From contig CAIUMD010000060.1 of NCBI GenBank assembly GCA_903900155.1, positions 19,699 through 83,698 on the forward strand: a stretch of DNA of 64,000 nt, read 5' to 3'. Both the position numbers and the translations under genes were made by a program. Below, in pieces: positions 47,575 through 57,303 of the stretch. A model generated the notes under the pieces. It did no database searches, was not told the DNA's origin, and saw only the letters and a list, made by a program, of their open reading frames with translations. The stretch is from an uncultured Caulobacterales bacterium (GTDB lineage Bacteria; Pseudomonadota; Alphaproteobacteria; Caulobacterales; Caulobacteraceae). The number at the start of each line of letters is the position of its first letter. Position 1 is the stretch's first letter.

Positions 47575-47723
47575 GATCAAACACTCCTAGGGGCGCCCGC
47601 TATCATATCCTCGCGCGCGAGCGCGGCCGGCTCAAGGCTCCTGTGTTTCAGGCGTCAAACGTTTCGCCGGCCAGGATGCCGGCTTCCGAGATGCGGTGGT
47701 GATGGAACGGACCAAGGCCGGGC

Positions 47724-48881
47724 TCAGCGCGCCGGTTTGGCCAGCTTCAGGATCGCCATGCCGACCAGGGCCGAGGCCAGCGAGCCGGTCAGGACGCCGA
47801 TCTTGGTCTGGTCGATCAGGAGCGGGTCCTTGAAGGCCAGGGCGCTGATGAACAGACTCATGGTGAAGCCCACCCCGCACAGCACCGCCACCCCATAGAG
47901 CTGGCTCAAGCTGGCTCCGCGCGGCAGCCGCGCCCAGCCCAGCTTGATCAGGCCGAAGGCGACGCCGAACACGCCCAGCTGCTTGCCCGCGAACAGGCCC
48001 AGCGCCACGCCCAGCGGCACGGGATCCAGCAGGGCGGCGAGGCCGACGCCGGCGAACGACAGGCCGGCATTGGCGAAGCCGAACATCGGGGTGACGACGA
48101 AGGCGACCGGCTTGTGCAGGGCGTGCTCCAGCCGGTGCAGCGGCGAGTGATCGCCTTCGCGCAGCGGGATGGTCAGGGCCAGGGCGACGCCGGCCAGGGT
48201 GGCGTGGATGCCCGACTTCAGCACCAGGAACCACAGCACCGCGCCCAGCAGTAGATAGGGCCACAGCGCCATGACCTTCAGCCGGTTCAGGCCGATCAGG
48301 ACCAGCAGCACCGCTCCCGCGCCGGCCAGGTACGGCAGGTGCAGCTGCGCGGTGTAGAACAGGGCGATGATCACGATGGCCGCCAGGTCGTCCATGATGG
48401 CGATGGCGGTCAGGAAGACCTTCAGCGAGCTCGGCACGCGCGGCCCCAGCAGGGCCAATACCCCCAGGGCGAAGGCGATGTCGGTGGCCGACGGGATAGC
48501 CCAGCCGGCGATGCTGGCGGGATGTCCGGCGTTGAAGGCCAGGTAGATCACCGCGGGCAGGGCCACTCCGCCCAGGGCCGCGGCGCCCGGCAGCAGGACG
48601 TCGGCGGGGCGGGAGAGCTGGCCATCCAGGACCTCGCGCTTGATCTCCAGCCCGACCAGCAGGAAGAACGCCGCCATCAGGCCGTCATTGATCCAGTGCA
48701 GTGCGCTGAGTGGGCCGAGATAGATTCGCAACGCGCCGAAATAGGCCTCGGCCAAGGGTGAGTTGGCCACCACCAGCGCCAGGGCCGCGGCGGCCATCAG
48801 CACATAGCCGCCAGCCGCCTCGTCCTTGAGGAACTCGGCCAGCGCCCGGCGCGCACGCAGGCTCATCGTCTTCAGGGCCAT
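47724..48881 (-). CDS. nhaA: Na+/H+ antiporter NhaA
   Basis: A 385-residue inner-membrane antiporter with 11-12 hydrophobic segments. The ion-binding aspartate pair is present (D164, D165 in [11 protein letters not shown]), as is the TDIAFALG segment of the crossed-helix motif (T133, D134). It expels sodium in exchange for protons at alkaline pH. The start lies one base after the stop of the DUF5690 transporter gene, so they form an operon. Confidence 0.95.
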   Translation of the reverse strand: MALKTMSLRARRALAEFLKDEAAGGYVLMAAAALALVVANSPLAEAYFGALRIYLGPLSALHWINDGLMAAFFLLVGLEIKREVLDGQLSRPADVLLPGAAALGGVALPAVIYLAFNAGHPASIAGWAIPSATDIAFALGVLALLGPRVPSSLKVFLTAIAIMDDLAAIVIIALFYTAQLHLPYLAGAGAVLLVLIGLNRLKVMALWPYLLLGAVLWFLVLKSGIHATLAGVALALTIPLREGDHSPLHRLEHALHKPVAFVVTPMFGFANAGLSFAGVGLAALLDPVPLGVALGLFAGKQLGVFGVAFGLIKLGWARLPRGASLSQLYGVAVLCGVGFTMSLFISALAFKDPLLIDQTKIGVLTGSLASALVGMAILKLAKPAR

Positions 48882-48882
48882 G

Positions 48883-50160
48883 TCAGAGCGTCCTCAGGAA
48901 ACGGTTGGCGAAAAACAGGCCCACCAGTCCGAGGGCGCAGGCGATATAGGCGCCGCCCGCCAGAAACTGGCCCCAGGCGATGTCCAGCTTGGCGAACGAC
49001 TTCACCAAGAGCAGCGAGATGCTGCCGATATAGCCGAACGAGTCGGCGACATAGATGAGAAAGCCGGCCGTGCCGACCTTGCCGGTGGCGGCGATCATGC
49101 GATCGAACAGCATGGCGTTGAACGGGGTGTAGCCCATATAGAGCCCTGCGCCGGCCAGGATCATCCACCACACCGGCGCCAGAACGCCCAGCTGATAGGC
49201 CAGGGTCGAGGCGCCCAGCAGAACAAAGCCCAGGGCCACGAAGCCGATGTTGAAGCCGACGGCCCGGCGATTATCCTTGACCCCCATCAGGGCGGCCAGG
49301 CCGACCAGCACGATGGCGGCCACCGGCAGCTCCGACAGGGTGAAGATCGCGGCGGCGTTCTTGAAGCCCAGCTCCGCCCAGATCTCGGCCGAGAAGTTGT
49401 CGCGGAAGTCGCGCAGAGCGGTCAGGATCACATAGACGGCGATCAGCAGGATCAGGGCCGGGGCGTAGGCGGCGAAAAGAGCGATGCGGTCCTGGCGGCT
49501 CATCGGCGCACGCTTGACCCGCTCGGCCTCGTCGGCGGCGCTGGGCGGCGGCAGCTGGGCCAGGGCGACGACGGCGATCAGCATCAGCGGCGCGAACACC
49601 AGGCCCGACACGGCCGGCATCCACTTCTCGTCGACGTTCGACAGCAGCAGCATCTTGCCGACCGACTTGGCCACGCCCGACGACAGGATGAAGCTGGCGC
49701 ACAGCATGGCGCCCAGCACCTCGGTCAGGCGACGGCCCTCGAGAAAGCCGAACACCAGGCCCCAGATCATTCCGAGACAGAGGCCGTTCAGGTACAGGGC
49801 CATCGGTCCGATCACCGTCGGCAGGGCCCCGAACAGCAGCAGCGACATCTGCGCCCCGAAGATCAGGGTCAGGATGCCCATGGCGCGTTTGCCGCCCGGC
49901 ATCTCGGAGATCACCTTGACCCCGATGAACTTGGCCGTCGCGTAGCCGGCGACCTGGGCGATGACGAGGGCGATCTTGAAGTCGAAGGCGAACGGCCAGC
50001 CCTCGGGATGGCTGAAAGCGGCGGCCGTGAACGGCTTGCGATAGCCGAACATGGCGAAATAGACGGCGAAGGACGACAGGCCGCCATACAGGGCGAACAG
50101 CCAGGGCGGGGCCGTGGTCAGGAAGCGGGTCACCGCGCCCTGTTTGGCGGTCTCGTGCAT
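48883..50160 (-). CDS. DUF5690-family MFS-like membrane transporter
   Basis: A 425-residue membrane protein with about 12 hydrophobic segments in two halves joined by a charged loop (about residues 205-225). The beginning [24 protein letters not shown] matches the DUF5690 major-facilitator-like group. The substrate is unknown. It is directly upstream of nhaA (coupled) and 88 bases downstream of a hybrid histidine kinase on the same strand. Confidence 0.85.
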   Translation of the reverse strand: MHETAKQGAVTRFLTTAPPWLFALYGGLSSFAVYFAMFGYRKPFTAAAFSHPEGWPFAFDFKIALVIAQVAGYATAKFIGVKVISEMPGGKRAMGILTLIFGAQMSLLLFGALPTVIGPMALYLNGLCLGMIWGLVFGFLEGRRLTEVLGAMLCASFILSSGVAKSVGKMLLLSNVDEKWMPAVSGLVFAPLMLIAVVALAQLPPPSAADEAERVKRAPMSRQDRIALFAAYAPALILLIAVYVILTALRDFRDNFSAEIWAELGFKNAAAIFTLSELPVAAIVLVGLAALMGVKDNRRAVGFNIGFVALGFVLLGASTLAYQLGVLAPVWWMILAGAGLYMGYTPFNAMLFDRMIAATGKVGTAGFLIYVADSFGYIGSISLLLVKSFAKLDIAWGQFLAGGAYIACALGLVGLFFANRFLRTL

Positions 50161-50248
50161 GGAGGTTCCCCAGGGAGCGCAAAGTCTGACCTTCAGCTAG
50201 CCCGCTTCGTTCGATGGGGGCAACGAAAGTCGGACCTCAAGCGACCCC

Positions 50249-52396
50249 TTAGGCGGCCTGCGCGCCGCCGATGACCACGTTCCAGAGCCGTTCGCGGTCG
50301 ATCGGCTTGGCCAGGTGCGCGTCGGCGCCGGCGGCCAGGGCGGCCAGCTGGTGCTCGGGACCGATATTGGCGGTCAGCATGACGATCGGGGTGCGGCCCT
50401 CGCCGCGGGCGGCCTCGATGTCGCGCAGGCGGCGGGTGGCGGCCAGCCCGTCGAGGCGTGGCATCTGCATGTCCATCAAGACGAGGTCGAAGCGGTCGCC
50501 CTCGAAGGCCTCGATGCCCTCCTGGCCGTCGCACGCCATGACCAGCTCGACGCCCAGCGGGGCCAGCAAGAGCTCGACGACGGCGCGGTTGACCTCGTGG
50601 TCCTCGACCAGCAGCACGCGGGCCGGGCGTTCGGGGAGTTCATCGGCGACGACCGGGGCGGCGGCGGTCGCCACCCGCAGCGGCACGGTGAAACGGAACA
50701 GGCTGCCGACGCCGCGCCTGGACCGCGCCTCCAGCGTCCCGCCCAGGAGCTCGATGATCGCCTTGCAGATCGGCAGGCCCAGTCCGCCGCCGCCATAGCG
50801 CCGCGACAGCGAGCCGTCGGCCTGGGTGAAGGGCTGCAGCAGCCTGGGCAGCAGGGCCTCGTCGAAGCCGACGCCGGTGTCGCGCACCTCGACGGTCAGG
50901 CTGCGGGACGTGGGCGTGGCGGTGGGCAGGGTGGCGATCGAGACCACGACCTCGCCGTTTTCCGTGAACTTGACGGCGTTGGCGGCCAGGTTGCCGACCA
51001 CCTGGGCCAGGCGCGCCGGATCGCCCTCGAAACGGCCTTCGGTCTGGGCGTTGAGATCCAGGCGCAGGGTCAGGCCCTTGTCGGCGGCGCGGGCCCGCAG
51101 CGGGGCGATGGCGTCCTCGATGGTCTCGACCAGGTCGAAGGCGGCCAGTTCCAGTTTCAGGTCGCCGGCGTCCAGGCTGGCCACGTCCAGGATGTCCGAC
51201 ATCAGCCGCTCGACGTCGCGGCCCGAGGCGCGGATCAGGTCGACCATGCGGCGCTGCTCGGGGCTGAGCGGGGTCTGGGACAGGGCGCTGCCGGCCCCGA
51301 TCACGCCGTTCAGGGGCGTGCGGATCTCGTGGCTGACATTGGCTAGGAACACCGACTTGGCTCGGTCGGCGGCGGCGGCGTCCTGTTCCAGTTGGGCGCG
51401 CTCCAGCTGGCTTTCGCGGAAGGCCAGCACGGTCTCGGCGATGCGGCCGAACTCGTTCTTCTGGTCCAGGTGAGGGACCTCGACATTCAGGTCGCCGGCG
51501 ATCAGCCGCGACATGGCCGCGATCAGCCCGTCGATCCGGCGGGTGATGCCCCGGTGGATGGCGAAGGCCAGGGCCAAGGCGCTCGCCACCGAGACCGCCA
51601 CGATCAGCAGGCTGACCCCGAAGCGGATGACCAGCAGATCCAGCTCCTGCTTGACCGAGGCGTGCAGCTGGCGAGCGCTGACATCCCAGGCCGCCGTGGC
51701 CGCCGCGTGCAGGCGGGAAAGGTCGGGCCGCGCGCCGGCCGCCACGGCCTCGCGCTGCGACAGGGCGTCGGCCCGGGCCAGGCTCAACTCGGCCCGGCGC
51801 TTTTCCAGCAAGGCGGCGATGGCGATGTCGGGATGGTTGGCGGCGGCCTTGACCAGCGCCTGGTCCAGGATCTCGGCCTGGGCGTTCAGCCGCTCATAGG
51901 CCGAAAACACCCGCTGGCGGCGGCCGGTCATCTCGTCGGGCAGGGCGGAGGCCTGCTCCAGGCGGGCGATCGCGGTCCACAGGTTCGGCAGGCCCACGGC
52001 GGCGCTGTCGCCCAGATAGAAGCGGGCCAGGTCGCGGTCCAGGGTCAGGTTCGAGGCGTCGGCGATCGCGCCGATCAGCACCGCTCCGGCCTCGGCGCGG
52101 TTGCCGGGCTGGGCGGCGGCGAAGGCGTGCAGCGGGTCGACGACGCCCAACCTGGCGGCGGGCTTTTCCAGGGCCTGGATCGGGCGACGGACCGGATCGA
52201 CCACGCTGGGCCAGGCCTGGCGCAGCAGCGCCGCGCCGCGCACCTCGCGCGCGGTGAAGGCGATGTCGCGCACGGCATAGACCGTCAGGGTCGACAGCAG
52301 GATGGCCAGCGGGACCAGGAACAGGACCGTCAACAGGCTCAGGCGCTGGGCAAGGGTCGTGGCGCCGTCGAAGCGCTTCAGTGGGCGCAGCTGCAC
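50249..52396 (-). CDS. Hybrid sensor histidine kinase/receiver
   Basis: A 715-residue membrane kinase. Transmembrane helices near residues 19-41 and 253-280 bracket a helical periplasmic sensor. A HAMP linker follows, then HisKA with the phospho-histidine in FLANVSHEIRTPLNGVIG, an ATPase domain with NAVKFTENG and GGGGLGLPICKAII, and a C-terminal receiver with the acceptor aspartate in LVLMDMQMPRLDG. No phosphotransfer protein or regulator is adjacent. It probably belongs to the same transcript as the DUF5690 and nhaA genes. Confidence 0.93.
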   Translation of the reverse strand: MQLRPLKRFDGATTLAQRLSLLTVLFLVPLAILLSTLTVYAVRDIAFTAREVRGAALLRQAWPSVVDPVRRPIQALEKPAARLGVVDPLHAFAAAQPGNRAEAGAVLIGAIADASNLTLDRDLARFYLGDSAAVGLPNLWTAIARLEQASALPDEMTGRRQRVFSAYERLNAQAEILDQALVKAAANHPDIAIAALLEKRRAELSLARADALSQREAVAAGARPDLSRLHAAATAAWDVSARQLHASVKQELDLLVIRFGVSLLIVAVSVASALALAFAIHRGITRRIDGLIAAMSRLIAGDLNVEVPHLDQKNEFGRIAETVLAFRESQLERAQLEQDAAAADRAKSVFLANVSHEIRTPLNGVIGAGSALSQTPLSPEQRRMVDLIRASGRDVERLMSDILDVASLDAGDLKLELAAFDLVETIEDAIAPLRARAADKGLTLRLDLNAQTEGRFEGDPARLAQVVGNLAANAVKFTENGEVVVSIATLPTATPTSRSLTVEVRDTGVGFDEALLPRLLQPFTQADGSLSRRYGGGGLGLPICKAIIELLGGTLEARSRRGVGSLFRFTVPLRVATAAAPVVADELPERPARVLLVEDHEVNRAVVELLLAPLGVELVMACDGQEGIEAFEGDRFDLVLMDMQMPRLDGLAATRRLRDIEAARGEGRTPIVMLTANIGPEHQLAALAAGADAHLAKPIDRERLWNVVIGGAQAA

Positions 52397-52516
52397 GGGG
52401 TCTCCGCACGTCCGGGCCGCCCTCGACGCTCGCCCCCCGGCAGGCGTCCGTGCGACCGCACGCGCATATGACGGCGGAACGCGGCGAGGAGCAAGCGTGG
52501 CCGGTTGGCGGGGGCT

Positions 52517-54613
52517 TCAGTCCGCGTGGACGGGAGCGTGGAGGTCGCCGGCCGCCCGCACGATCTGGTCCGCCATCACCGCGTGGGCTTGGGCGGTCGG
52601 GTGGATGGTGCCGCTGACGGCCTCGCCTCGACCTTCCTTGCCCTTGAATACGACATACTGCGTCAGGGCTGCGTCGTTGGCGGTGCGGAACCAGCGGCCC
52701 GACCGGGGCGCGTAGGCGTTCCAGTCGGTCGGCGCAGGGTAATCCCGGTCCCAGCCCCCGGCGATCCAGCGCGGCCAGCCGAATTCCTTTTCATAGGTCT
52801 GGCCAAGACCGTCGCTCGCGCACACGCCGTGCCGCGCGGTGACCGGCGCCTGGTCGACCACCGTCCAGCCGCTCCGGGCCATGACCTCGCCGACATTGCG
52901 ATTCAGGTTGGCCCAGGCGCGCTTCTCGAGCACGCAGGCGGAATAGTAAGCGATATTGTCGGGGACGCCGTAGAGGCAGTCCTTGCCGTCCGGCGCGTTC
53001 GCGATGCCGAAGCTCCACGGATCGGGCTGGAAGAAGGAGGGCACGCGGGTGTACTGGGCCAGCCACGGTTCGCGCTGCATCCGCAGGCCTTCGTCCTTCG
53101 CGGGGATGGTGCGGACGCCAGGAAGCTTGGTCCAACGCTCGCCGCAGAGCCGTCCTGCCTCGTCGCGTAGGATGCTGGGGTACAGGGTGTGGATCTTGAC
53201 CTTGGCCTTGGCGCCCAGGCCCGAGAGGTTGAAGGCGCGCGCGCCCAGGTCCAGCATGGCAGGCAGGTCGATCAGCGCCAGTTCTTCGGCGGAGGGCGCA
53301 TAGTCCCAGGTGAAGGGGTTCCACTGGCTGGCTATGGTCTGGCAGCGCCATTGCCCGGGAACCTTGAGGGGGCAGACCAGGCCCATATTCGGGTTGCGGC
53401 TCTTTTCCAGTTCGCTGTTGGCGAGGAAAAAGACGCTGCCCGGCGTGCGCCCGTTCGCCGGCATGACGGCCCAGGCGGCGACACCAGCGAACCCGATGTC
53501 GTTGCCGCCCAGGGTGTTCAGCACCACGTCGGGCCGCCGCCACCAGGTCGAGCAAGTCTGGACGACGACCTCCTTCAGGCCTTGCCCGGCTTTCTTAAGG
53601 GTATGGCTGGAAAGCTGGTTCCAGTAGGTCAGGCCCTGGGGAATGGCGAGCTTCTGTTCCTGCCCCTTCACCTCACACAGCAGGTCCACCGCCTGGTTGA
53701 TCTGGGATTCTCTGTAGGCGATCGAGTCCCATTCGCCGCCCTTGTGACGCGGGCCGCCCGGCGCCGAGGTGCGGGGCGCGACGAAGCCGTCCAGCATGGT
53801 CGCGCCGGAGCAGGCGAACGAGACGAAGGTCACCGACCGCCGCCGATCCTGCGCCGCCAGGCTGAGGGCGGCCAGGGCGTGCTGCGACAGCAGGGAGCGA
53901 TGGCAGGTGTTGTCCCACCAGTCGGCGGACCCGCTTGGCCGAAGTTTGAGGGACGACCACCAGTCGATGCCGCCGCGTTTGGCGGCCCGGCCTTCAGCGG
54001 TGAGCTCGGACCATTTGGTCGGGCGATCGGGATTGCCCTCGCCGGCGGCGAACGAGTCGCCCATCGCCAGGATCAGGGTGTCCTCGACCTTGACGCAGGT
54101 CGTGACGGGTGGGCCACCGGCGATCTCGGCGGTGACGTCGACGTCGGTGTCGGGCTTGACCTCGAGCGCCGTCGCCTCGGCGCAGGCGCGCGGGGCGCTG
54201 ACCGTCTCGCCGGTCCGCCACACGCAATCGCCCGCCTGGCTCGGCATCTGGATCCAGATCCGGCGGTAGTCGGGCTTCAGGAGCGCCTTCTTGTCGTCGC
54301 CGTAGGTCTCGGACGACCGGTTGTAGAAGGTCGCCTTATAGAGGCCGCCGTCGGGCAGGTCGGTCTTTACCAGATGCCGGATAGCCGTCTCATAGGCCTT
54401 TTCCATCGAGACCGTGGTCGAGCCGGCATTGGCGGCGGCCAGGTCGTCCAGCAGGGCGTCGCCGGCCTGGCGACCCGCCTCGGTCTTGTTGAACAGAGCA
54501 AAGCCCCCGGCGACCTTCCAGTCGATCCGCGGGTTGTCCGCGCAGGCCGCGAGGGCGGGGCCGGCGACGAGGCCGAGGCTGAGCGCCGCTACAACCGCTA
54601 TCGTCTTTCGCAT
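52517..54613 (-). CDS. Secreted SGNH/GDSL-like hydrolase
   Basis: A 698-residue secreted protein with a signal peptide (MRKTIAVVAALSLGLVAGPALA). An N-terminal domain of unknown kind (to about residue 180) precedes SGNH motifs: block I LILAMGDSFAAGEG, block III LGGNDIGF and block V TIHPTAQAH. Multiple cysteines suggest disulphides. The aspartate that normally precedes the catalytic histidine (DxxH) is glycine here (GTIH), so it may use a Ser-His dyad or an aspartate elsewhere. An esterase or lipase role outside the cytoplasm is likely. Divergent from the metallo-beta-lactamase-fold gene. Confidence 0.8.
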   Translation of the reverse strand: MRKTIAVVAALSLGLVAGPALAACADNPRIDWKVAGGFALFNKTEAGRQAGDALLDDLAAANAGSTTVSMEKAYETAIRHLVKTDLPDGGLYKATFYNRSSETYGDDKKALLKPDYRRIWIQMPSQAGDCVWRTGETVSAPRACAEATALEVKPDTDVDVTAEIAGGPPVTTCVKVEDTLILAMGDSFAAGEGNPDRPTKWSELTAEGRAAKRGGIDWWSSLKLRPSGSADWWDNTCHRSLLSQHALAALSLAAQDRRRSVTFVSFACSGATMLDGFVAPRTSAPGGPRHKGGEWDSIAYRESQINQAVDLLCEVKGQEQKLAIPQGLTYWNQLSSHTLKKAGQGLKEVVVQTCSTWWRRPDVVLNTLGGNDIGFAGVAAWAVMPANGRTPGSVFFLANSELEKSRNPNMGLVCPLKVPGQWRCQTIASQWNPFTWDYAPSAEELALIDLPAMLDLGARAFNLSGLGAKAKVKIHTLYPSILRDEAGRLCGERWTKLPGVRTIPAKDEGLRMQREPWLAQYTRVPSFFQPDPWSFGIANAPDGKDCLYGVPDNIAYYSACVLEKRAWANLNRNVGEVMARSGWTVVDQAPVTARHGVCASDGLGQTYEKEFGWPRWIAGGWDRDYPAPTDWNAYAPRSGRWFRTANDAALTQYVVFKGKEGRGEAVSGTIHPTAQAHAVMADQIVRAAGDLHAPVHAD

Positions 54614-54729
54614 CTGGCCCCCCGACCGTCTTGCGCTATGCGTGAAGTTTCTCCATTTAATAACTCAAGGTTGAAGACGTCAAGTTGGTAAACCATCGTT
54701 CACCCAAATCTGAAGCTGGGGGCGGCAAG

Positions 54730-55788
54730 GTGGGTCATCTTCAAGACGTTCTCGCCGGCGCGGCGCTGAGCCTGGCGCTTCTGGCGACGCCTGCGGTCGC
54801 GCGGGCGGAGGTTGCTGAGCCGAGCGGCTGCCCGATCGACAGCAGGCTGGCCACGACCGCGCCCGCCAGTGATCTGCGCATCACCTTTCTGGGGGTCTCG
54901 ACCCTGGTCTTCGACGACGGGGTGAGCCAGCTGCTCGTCGACGGCTATGTCACCCGGCCCGGTTTCATCGACACGGCCTTCCGGCGGATCGGGCCGGTCC
55001 GGGCCAAGCTCGACAAGCAGCTCCACGGCGCCGGCGTCGAACGCCTGCGCGCCGTGCTGGTGGCGCACGCCCATCACGACCACGCCATGGACGCGCCGAT
55101 GATCGCCGACCTTCACAAGGAGGCGGTGATCGTCGGCGGGGCCTCGACGGTGAACCTGGGCGTCGCCGCCGGACTGCCCGGGAAGCAGCTCTGCACGGTC
55201 CATGACCGCCAGACGCTCTATTTCGGCCCCTACGAGGTCGAGGTGTTCAAGGCACCGCACGGCGATACGGGCCGCCTGCTGGGCTGGCTCCTGACCGGCG
55301 ACACGCCCTCGAGCCAGACCCTGCCGGCCCGCTTCTCGAAGCTGAAGGACAAGGAGAACTTCTCCTACCTGATCCGGCATGGCGGCCGCGAGATCCTGGT
55401 CCATCCCAGCGCGGGCTACACGCCGGGCGCCTATGCCGGGGTCAACGCCCAGGTCGTGTTCCTGGGCGTCGGGCGCCTGGGAAAGCTGTCGCAGGAGGAC
55501 ATCGCAAAGTACTGGCGGCAGGTGGGCGGCGCGGTCGGGGCGTCGACCGTGGTCCCGGTCCACTGGGACAACTTCATGCGGCCCATCGACCAGCCGCTGA
55601 AGCCGCTGCCTTGGCCGCTGGACCGCTTCGAGCTGGGACAGCAGAGGCTGGACCGCGCGATCGCCGAGGGTGACCGGCCGGTGTCCGTGCTGCGGCTGGA
55701 CGCGCATGACACGCTGCTGGTCGCATCTGGGGGAGCGGTCTCGCTCGATCGTATGGGCGCAGACCCAAACAAAAACGCCCCCCGCTGA
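54730..55788 (+). CDS. Secreted metallo-beta-lactamase-fold hydrolase
   Basis: From GTG 54730 a 352-residue protein; TTG 54685 is the upstream alternative. The signal-like segment GAALSLALLATPAVARA follows. The metal-binding motif is HAHHDHAMD, with further likely ligands in APHGDTG and in a late histidine, VPVHWDNF, as in the RomA/UlaG-like branch of the fold. The substrate is unknown. The stop codon forms the loop of the terminator shared with carD. Confidence 0.8.
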   Translation: MGHLQDVLAGAALSLALLATPAVARAEVAEPSGCPIDSRLATTAPASDLRITFLGVSTLVFDDGVSQLLVDGYVTRPGFIDTAFRRIGPVRAKLDKQLHGAGVERLRAVLVAHAHHDHAMDAPMIADLHKEAVIVGGASTVNLGVAAGLPGKQLCTVHDRQTLYFGPYEVEVFKAPHGDTGRLLGWLLTGDTPSSQTLPARFSKLKDKENFSYLIRHGGREILVHPSAGYTPGAYAGVNAQVVFLGVGRLGKLSQEDIAKYWRQVGGAVGASTVVPVHWDNFMRPIDQPLKPLPWPLDRFELGQQRLDRAIAEGDRPVSVLRLDAHDTLLVASGGAVSLDRMGADPNKNAPR

Positions 55789-55799
55789 GCGGGGGGCGT
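55775..55799 (-). terminator. Bidirectional intrinsic terminator
   Basis: A perfect 11-base stem ACGCCCCCCGC/GCGGGGGGCGT around a three-base loop that is the TGA stop of the plus-strand gene. On the minus strand it is followed by TTTTTGTTTG, a strong terminator for carD. On the plus strand the tail is weaker (CTTCGTATT). Confidence 0.9.
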
Positions 55800-55828
55800 C
55801 TTCGTATTCGCAAAGCGGGAAGAACCGT

Positions 55829-56332
55829 TTAGGCGGCCTTGACCAGCGACTTGGTCAGGATGCCGATGGCGGCTTCGCGGTCGATGCGCTCGATGGCGGC
55901 GACTTCGCGGGCCATGCGGTCCAGGGCCGATTCATACAGCTGGCGTTCCGAATAGGACTGTTCCGGCTGGTTCTCGGCGCGGTGCAGGTCGCGGACCACT
56001 TCGGCGATCGAGATCAGGTCGCCCGAGTTGATCTTGGCTTCATATTCCTGGGCGCGGCGCGACCACATGGTGCGCTTCACGCGGGCGCGGCCCTTCAGGG
56101 TCGTCAGCGCCTGCGAAACGGTGCCGCCTTCGGCCAGGGGACGCAGACCGGCCGTCTTGGCCTTCTTGGTCGGGACACGCAGCGTCATTTTTTCGTGGTC
56201 GAAAGTGATGACGTAGACTTCGAGCGACATGCCGGCCACTTCCTGGGTCTCGATCGCTTGGATAGTGCCCACACCGTGCGCGGGATAAACGACGTGATCG
56301 CCGACCGAGAATTCCAGACCAGTCTTGCTCAT
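55829..56332 (-). CDS. carD: CarD/CdnL-family RNA polymerase-binding transcription regulator
   Basis: A 167-residue protein starting at ATG 56332, with GAGG six bases upstream; two earlier in-frame ATGs lack such a site. The N-terminal RNA-polymerase-interacting domain (about residues 5-65, with FSVGDHVVYPAHGVGTI) and the C-terminal helical DNA-binding domain (about 75-165, with KGRARVKRTMWSRRAQEYEAK) are complete. CarD/CdnL proteins stabilise open complexes, notably at rRNA promoters. In Caulobacter CdnL supports growth. It is monocistronic, ending in a strong terminator. Confidence 0.93.
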   Translation of the reverse strand: MSKTGLEFSVGDHVVYPAHGVGTIQAIETQEVAGMSLEVYVITFDHEKMTLRVPTKKAKTAGLRPLAEGGTVSQALTTLKGRARVKRTMWSRRAQEYEAKINSGDLISIAEVVRDLHRAENQPEQSYSERQLYESALDRMAREVAAIERIDREAAIGILTKSLVKAA

Positions 56333-56386
56333 GTTCGTCCTCATGTATGCGGGCCCGCAGGACCCGAACGCCGTAACCCACCCCAA

Positions 56387-56684
56387 ATCAAAAACGACAG
56401 GTTCTTGCTCCGCGGAATGGGATGCGCGGGGCCAAGCCTGTCAGGATTTGGAATAGATCTCTAAGACACCCTTCGCCTTCGATCGGGCGAGCCGGCTCAA
56501 ATGGGTTTATTGAAACGGCTTCTTCGACAAGACGGACGGTCGCGAATAGCCGCAGCCGTCACGTCGAGGGCGACAATAGCATAAAATTCAGCCCTACGAA
56601 AGGGTTGCGTCCCGGCATGCGGGACACAACCGTCAAGCTTTCGCAGGCCGACGTCTTTTCAGGCTTGAGAAATCGCGAGGACGC
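56387..56684. other. Intergenic region carD-fdxA
   Basis: About 300 bases containing the carD promoter and the end of the fdxA transcript. I see no gene or RNA. A weak inverted GCATGC near 56615 is the only structured piece. Confidence 0.4.
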
Positions 56685-57026
56685 TTACGAGCCCTTGCCC
56701 GGCTTCTCGCTGAAGTACTTTTCGAACTTGCCGGTCTCGCGCTCGAACGCCTCGCGGTCGGCGGGCGGCTCGCCCTTCACCGTGATGTTCGGCCAGACCT
56801 TGGCGTAGTCGGCGTTGATCTTCAGCCACTTGCCGTCGGCCTCGTCCTCGGTGTCGGGCTTGATGGCGTCGATCGGGCACTCCGGCTCGCAGACGCCGCA
56901 GTCGATGCATTCGTCGGGATTGATGACGAGGAAGTTCTCGCCCTCGTAGAAGCAATCGACCGGGCACACCTCCACGCAGTCCATGAACTTGCAGCGGACG
57001 CAGGCGTCGGTGACGATGTAGGTCAT
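56685..57026 (-). CDS. fdxA: 7Fe ferredoxin FdxA
   Basis: A 113-residue ferredoxin of the Azotobacter FdI type. The two cluster motifs are visible: C9, C17 and C21-P near the N-terminus, and C40, C43, C46 and C50-P. They give one 3Fe-4S and one 4Fe-4S cluster by family pattern. The C-terminal extension (residues 60-113) is typical. It acts as a small cytosolic electron carrier. It neighbours carD, as in related genomes, with a short leader upstream. Confidence 0.95.
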   Translation of the reverse strand: MTYIVTDACVRCKFMDCVEVCPVDCFYEGENFLVINPDECIDCGVCEPECPIDAIKPDTEDEADGKWLKINADYAKVWPNITVKGEPPADREAFERETGKFEKYFSEKPGKGS

Positions 57027-57303
57027 CGAAAACTCGGATGAGGTCGGACGGAGTTAGGCGCGGGCGTTTTCGAAGCCTCAGGCCCTCTTGTCAATGCGGC
57101 TTGGCCGCGCGCGGTCCCAGGAATTCTCTAGGCGTGGCCAGGGCGCGACGACTTTCTGCATGCCCTCGCGCGTTGTGCAGGAACGTCACGCGACATCGGG
57201 TCGCCTTGGAGGTCGTCTGGACGCAAACCATTTCTTATTGAACGAACGTGATTATGCGGACTGGGAAACGCCCAATAAAAACAAAGTCGGAAAGCCGACA
57301 GAT

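Noticed and set aside
56332..56386. Upstream ATG codons as carD start
   Set aside because: ATG 56332 has GAGG at the right distance and the resulting N-terminus matches the family.
56387..56684. Possible small RNA or riboswitch between carD and fdxA
   Set aside because: No stable extended fold or known motif is visible by eye.
57088..57303. N-terminal extension of the c-di-GMP protein
   Set aside because: The stretch is not domain-like, and ATG 57304 is followed by a plausible protein start.
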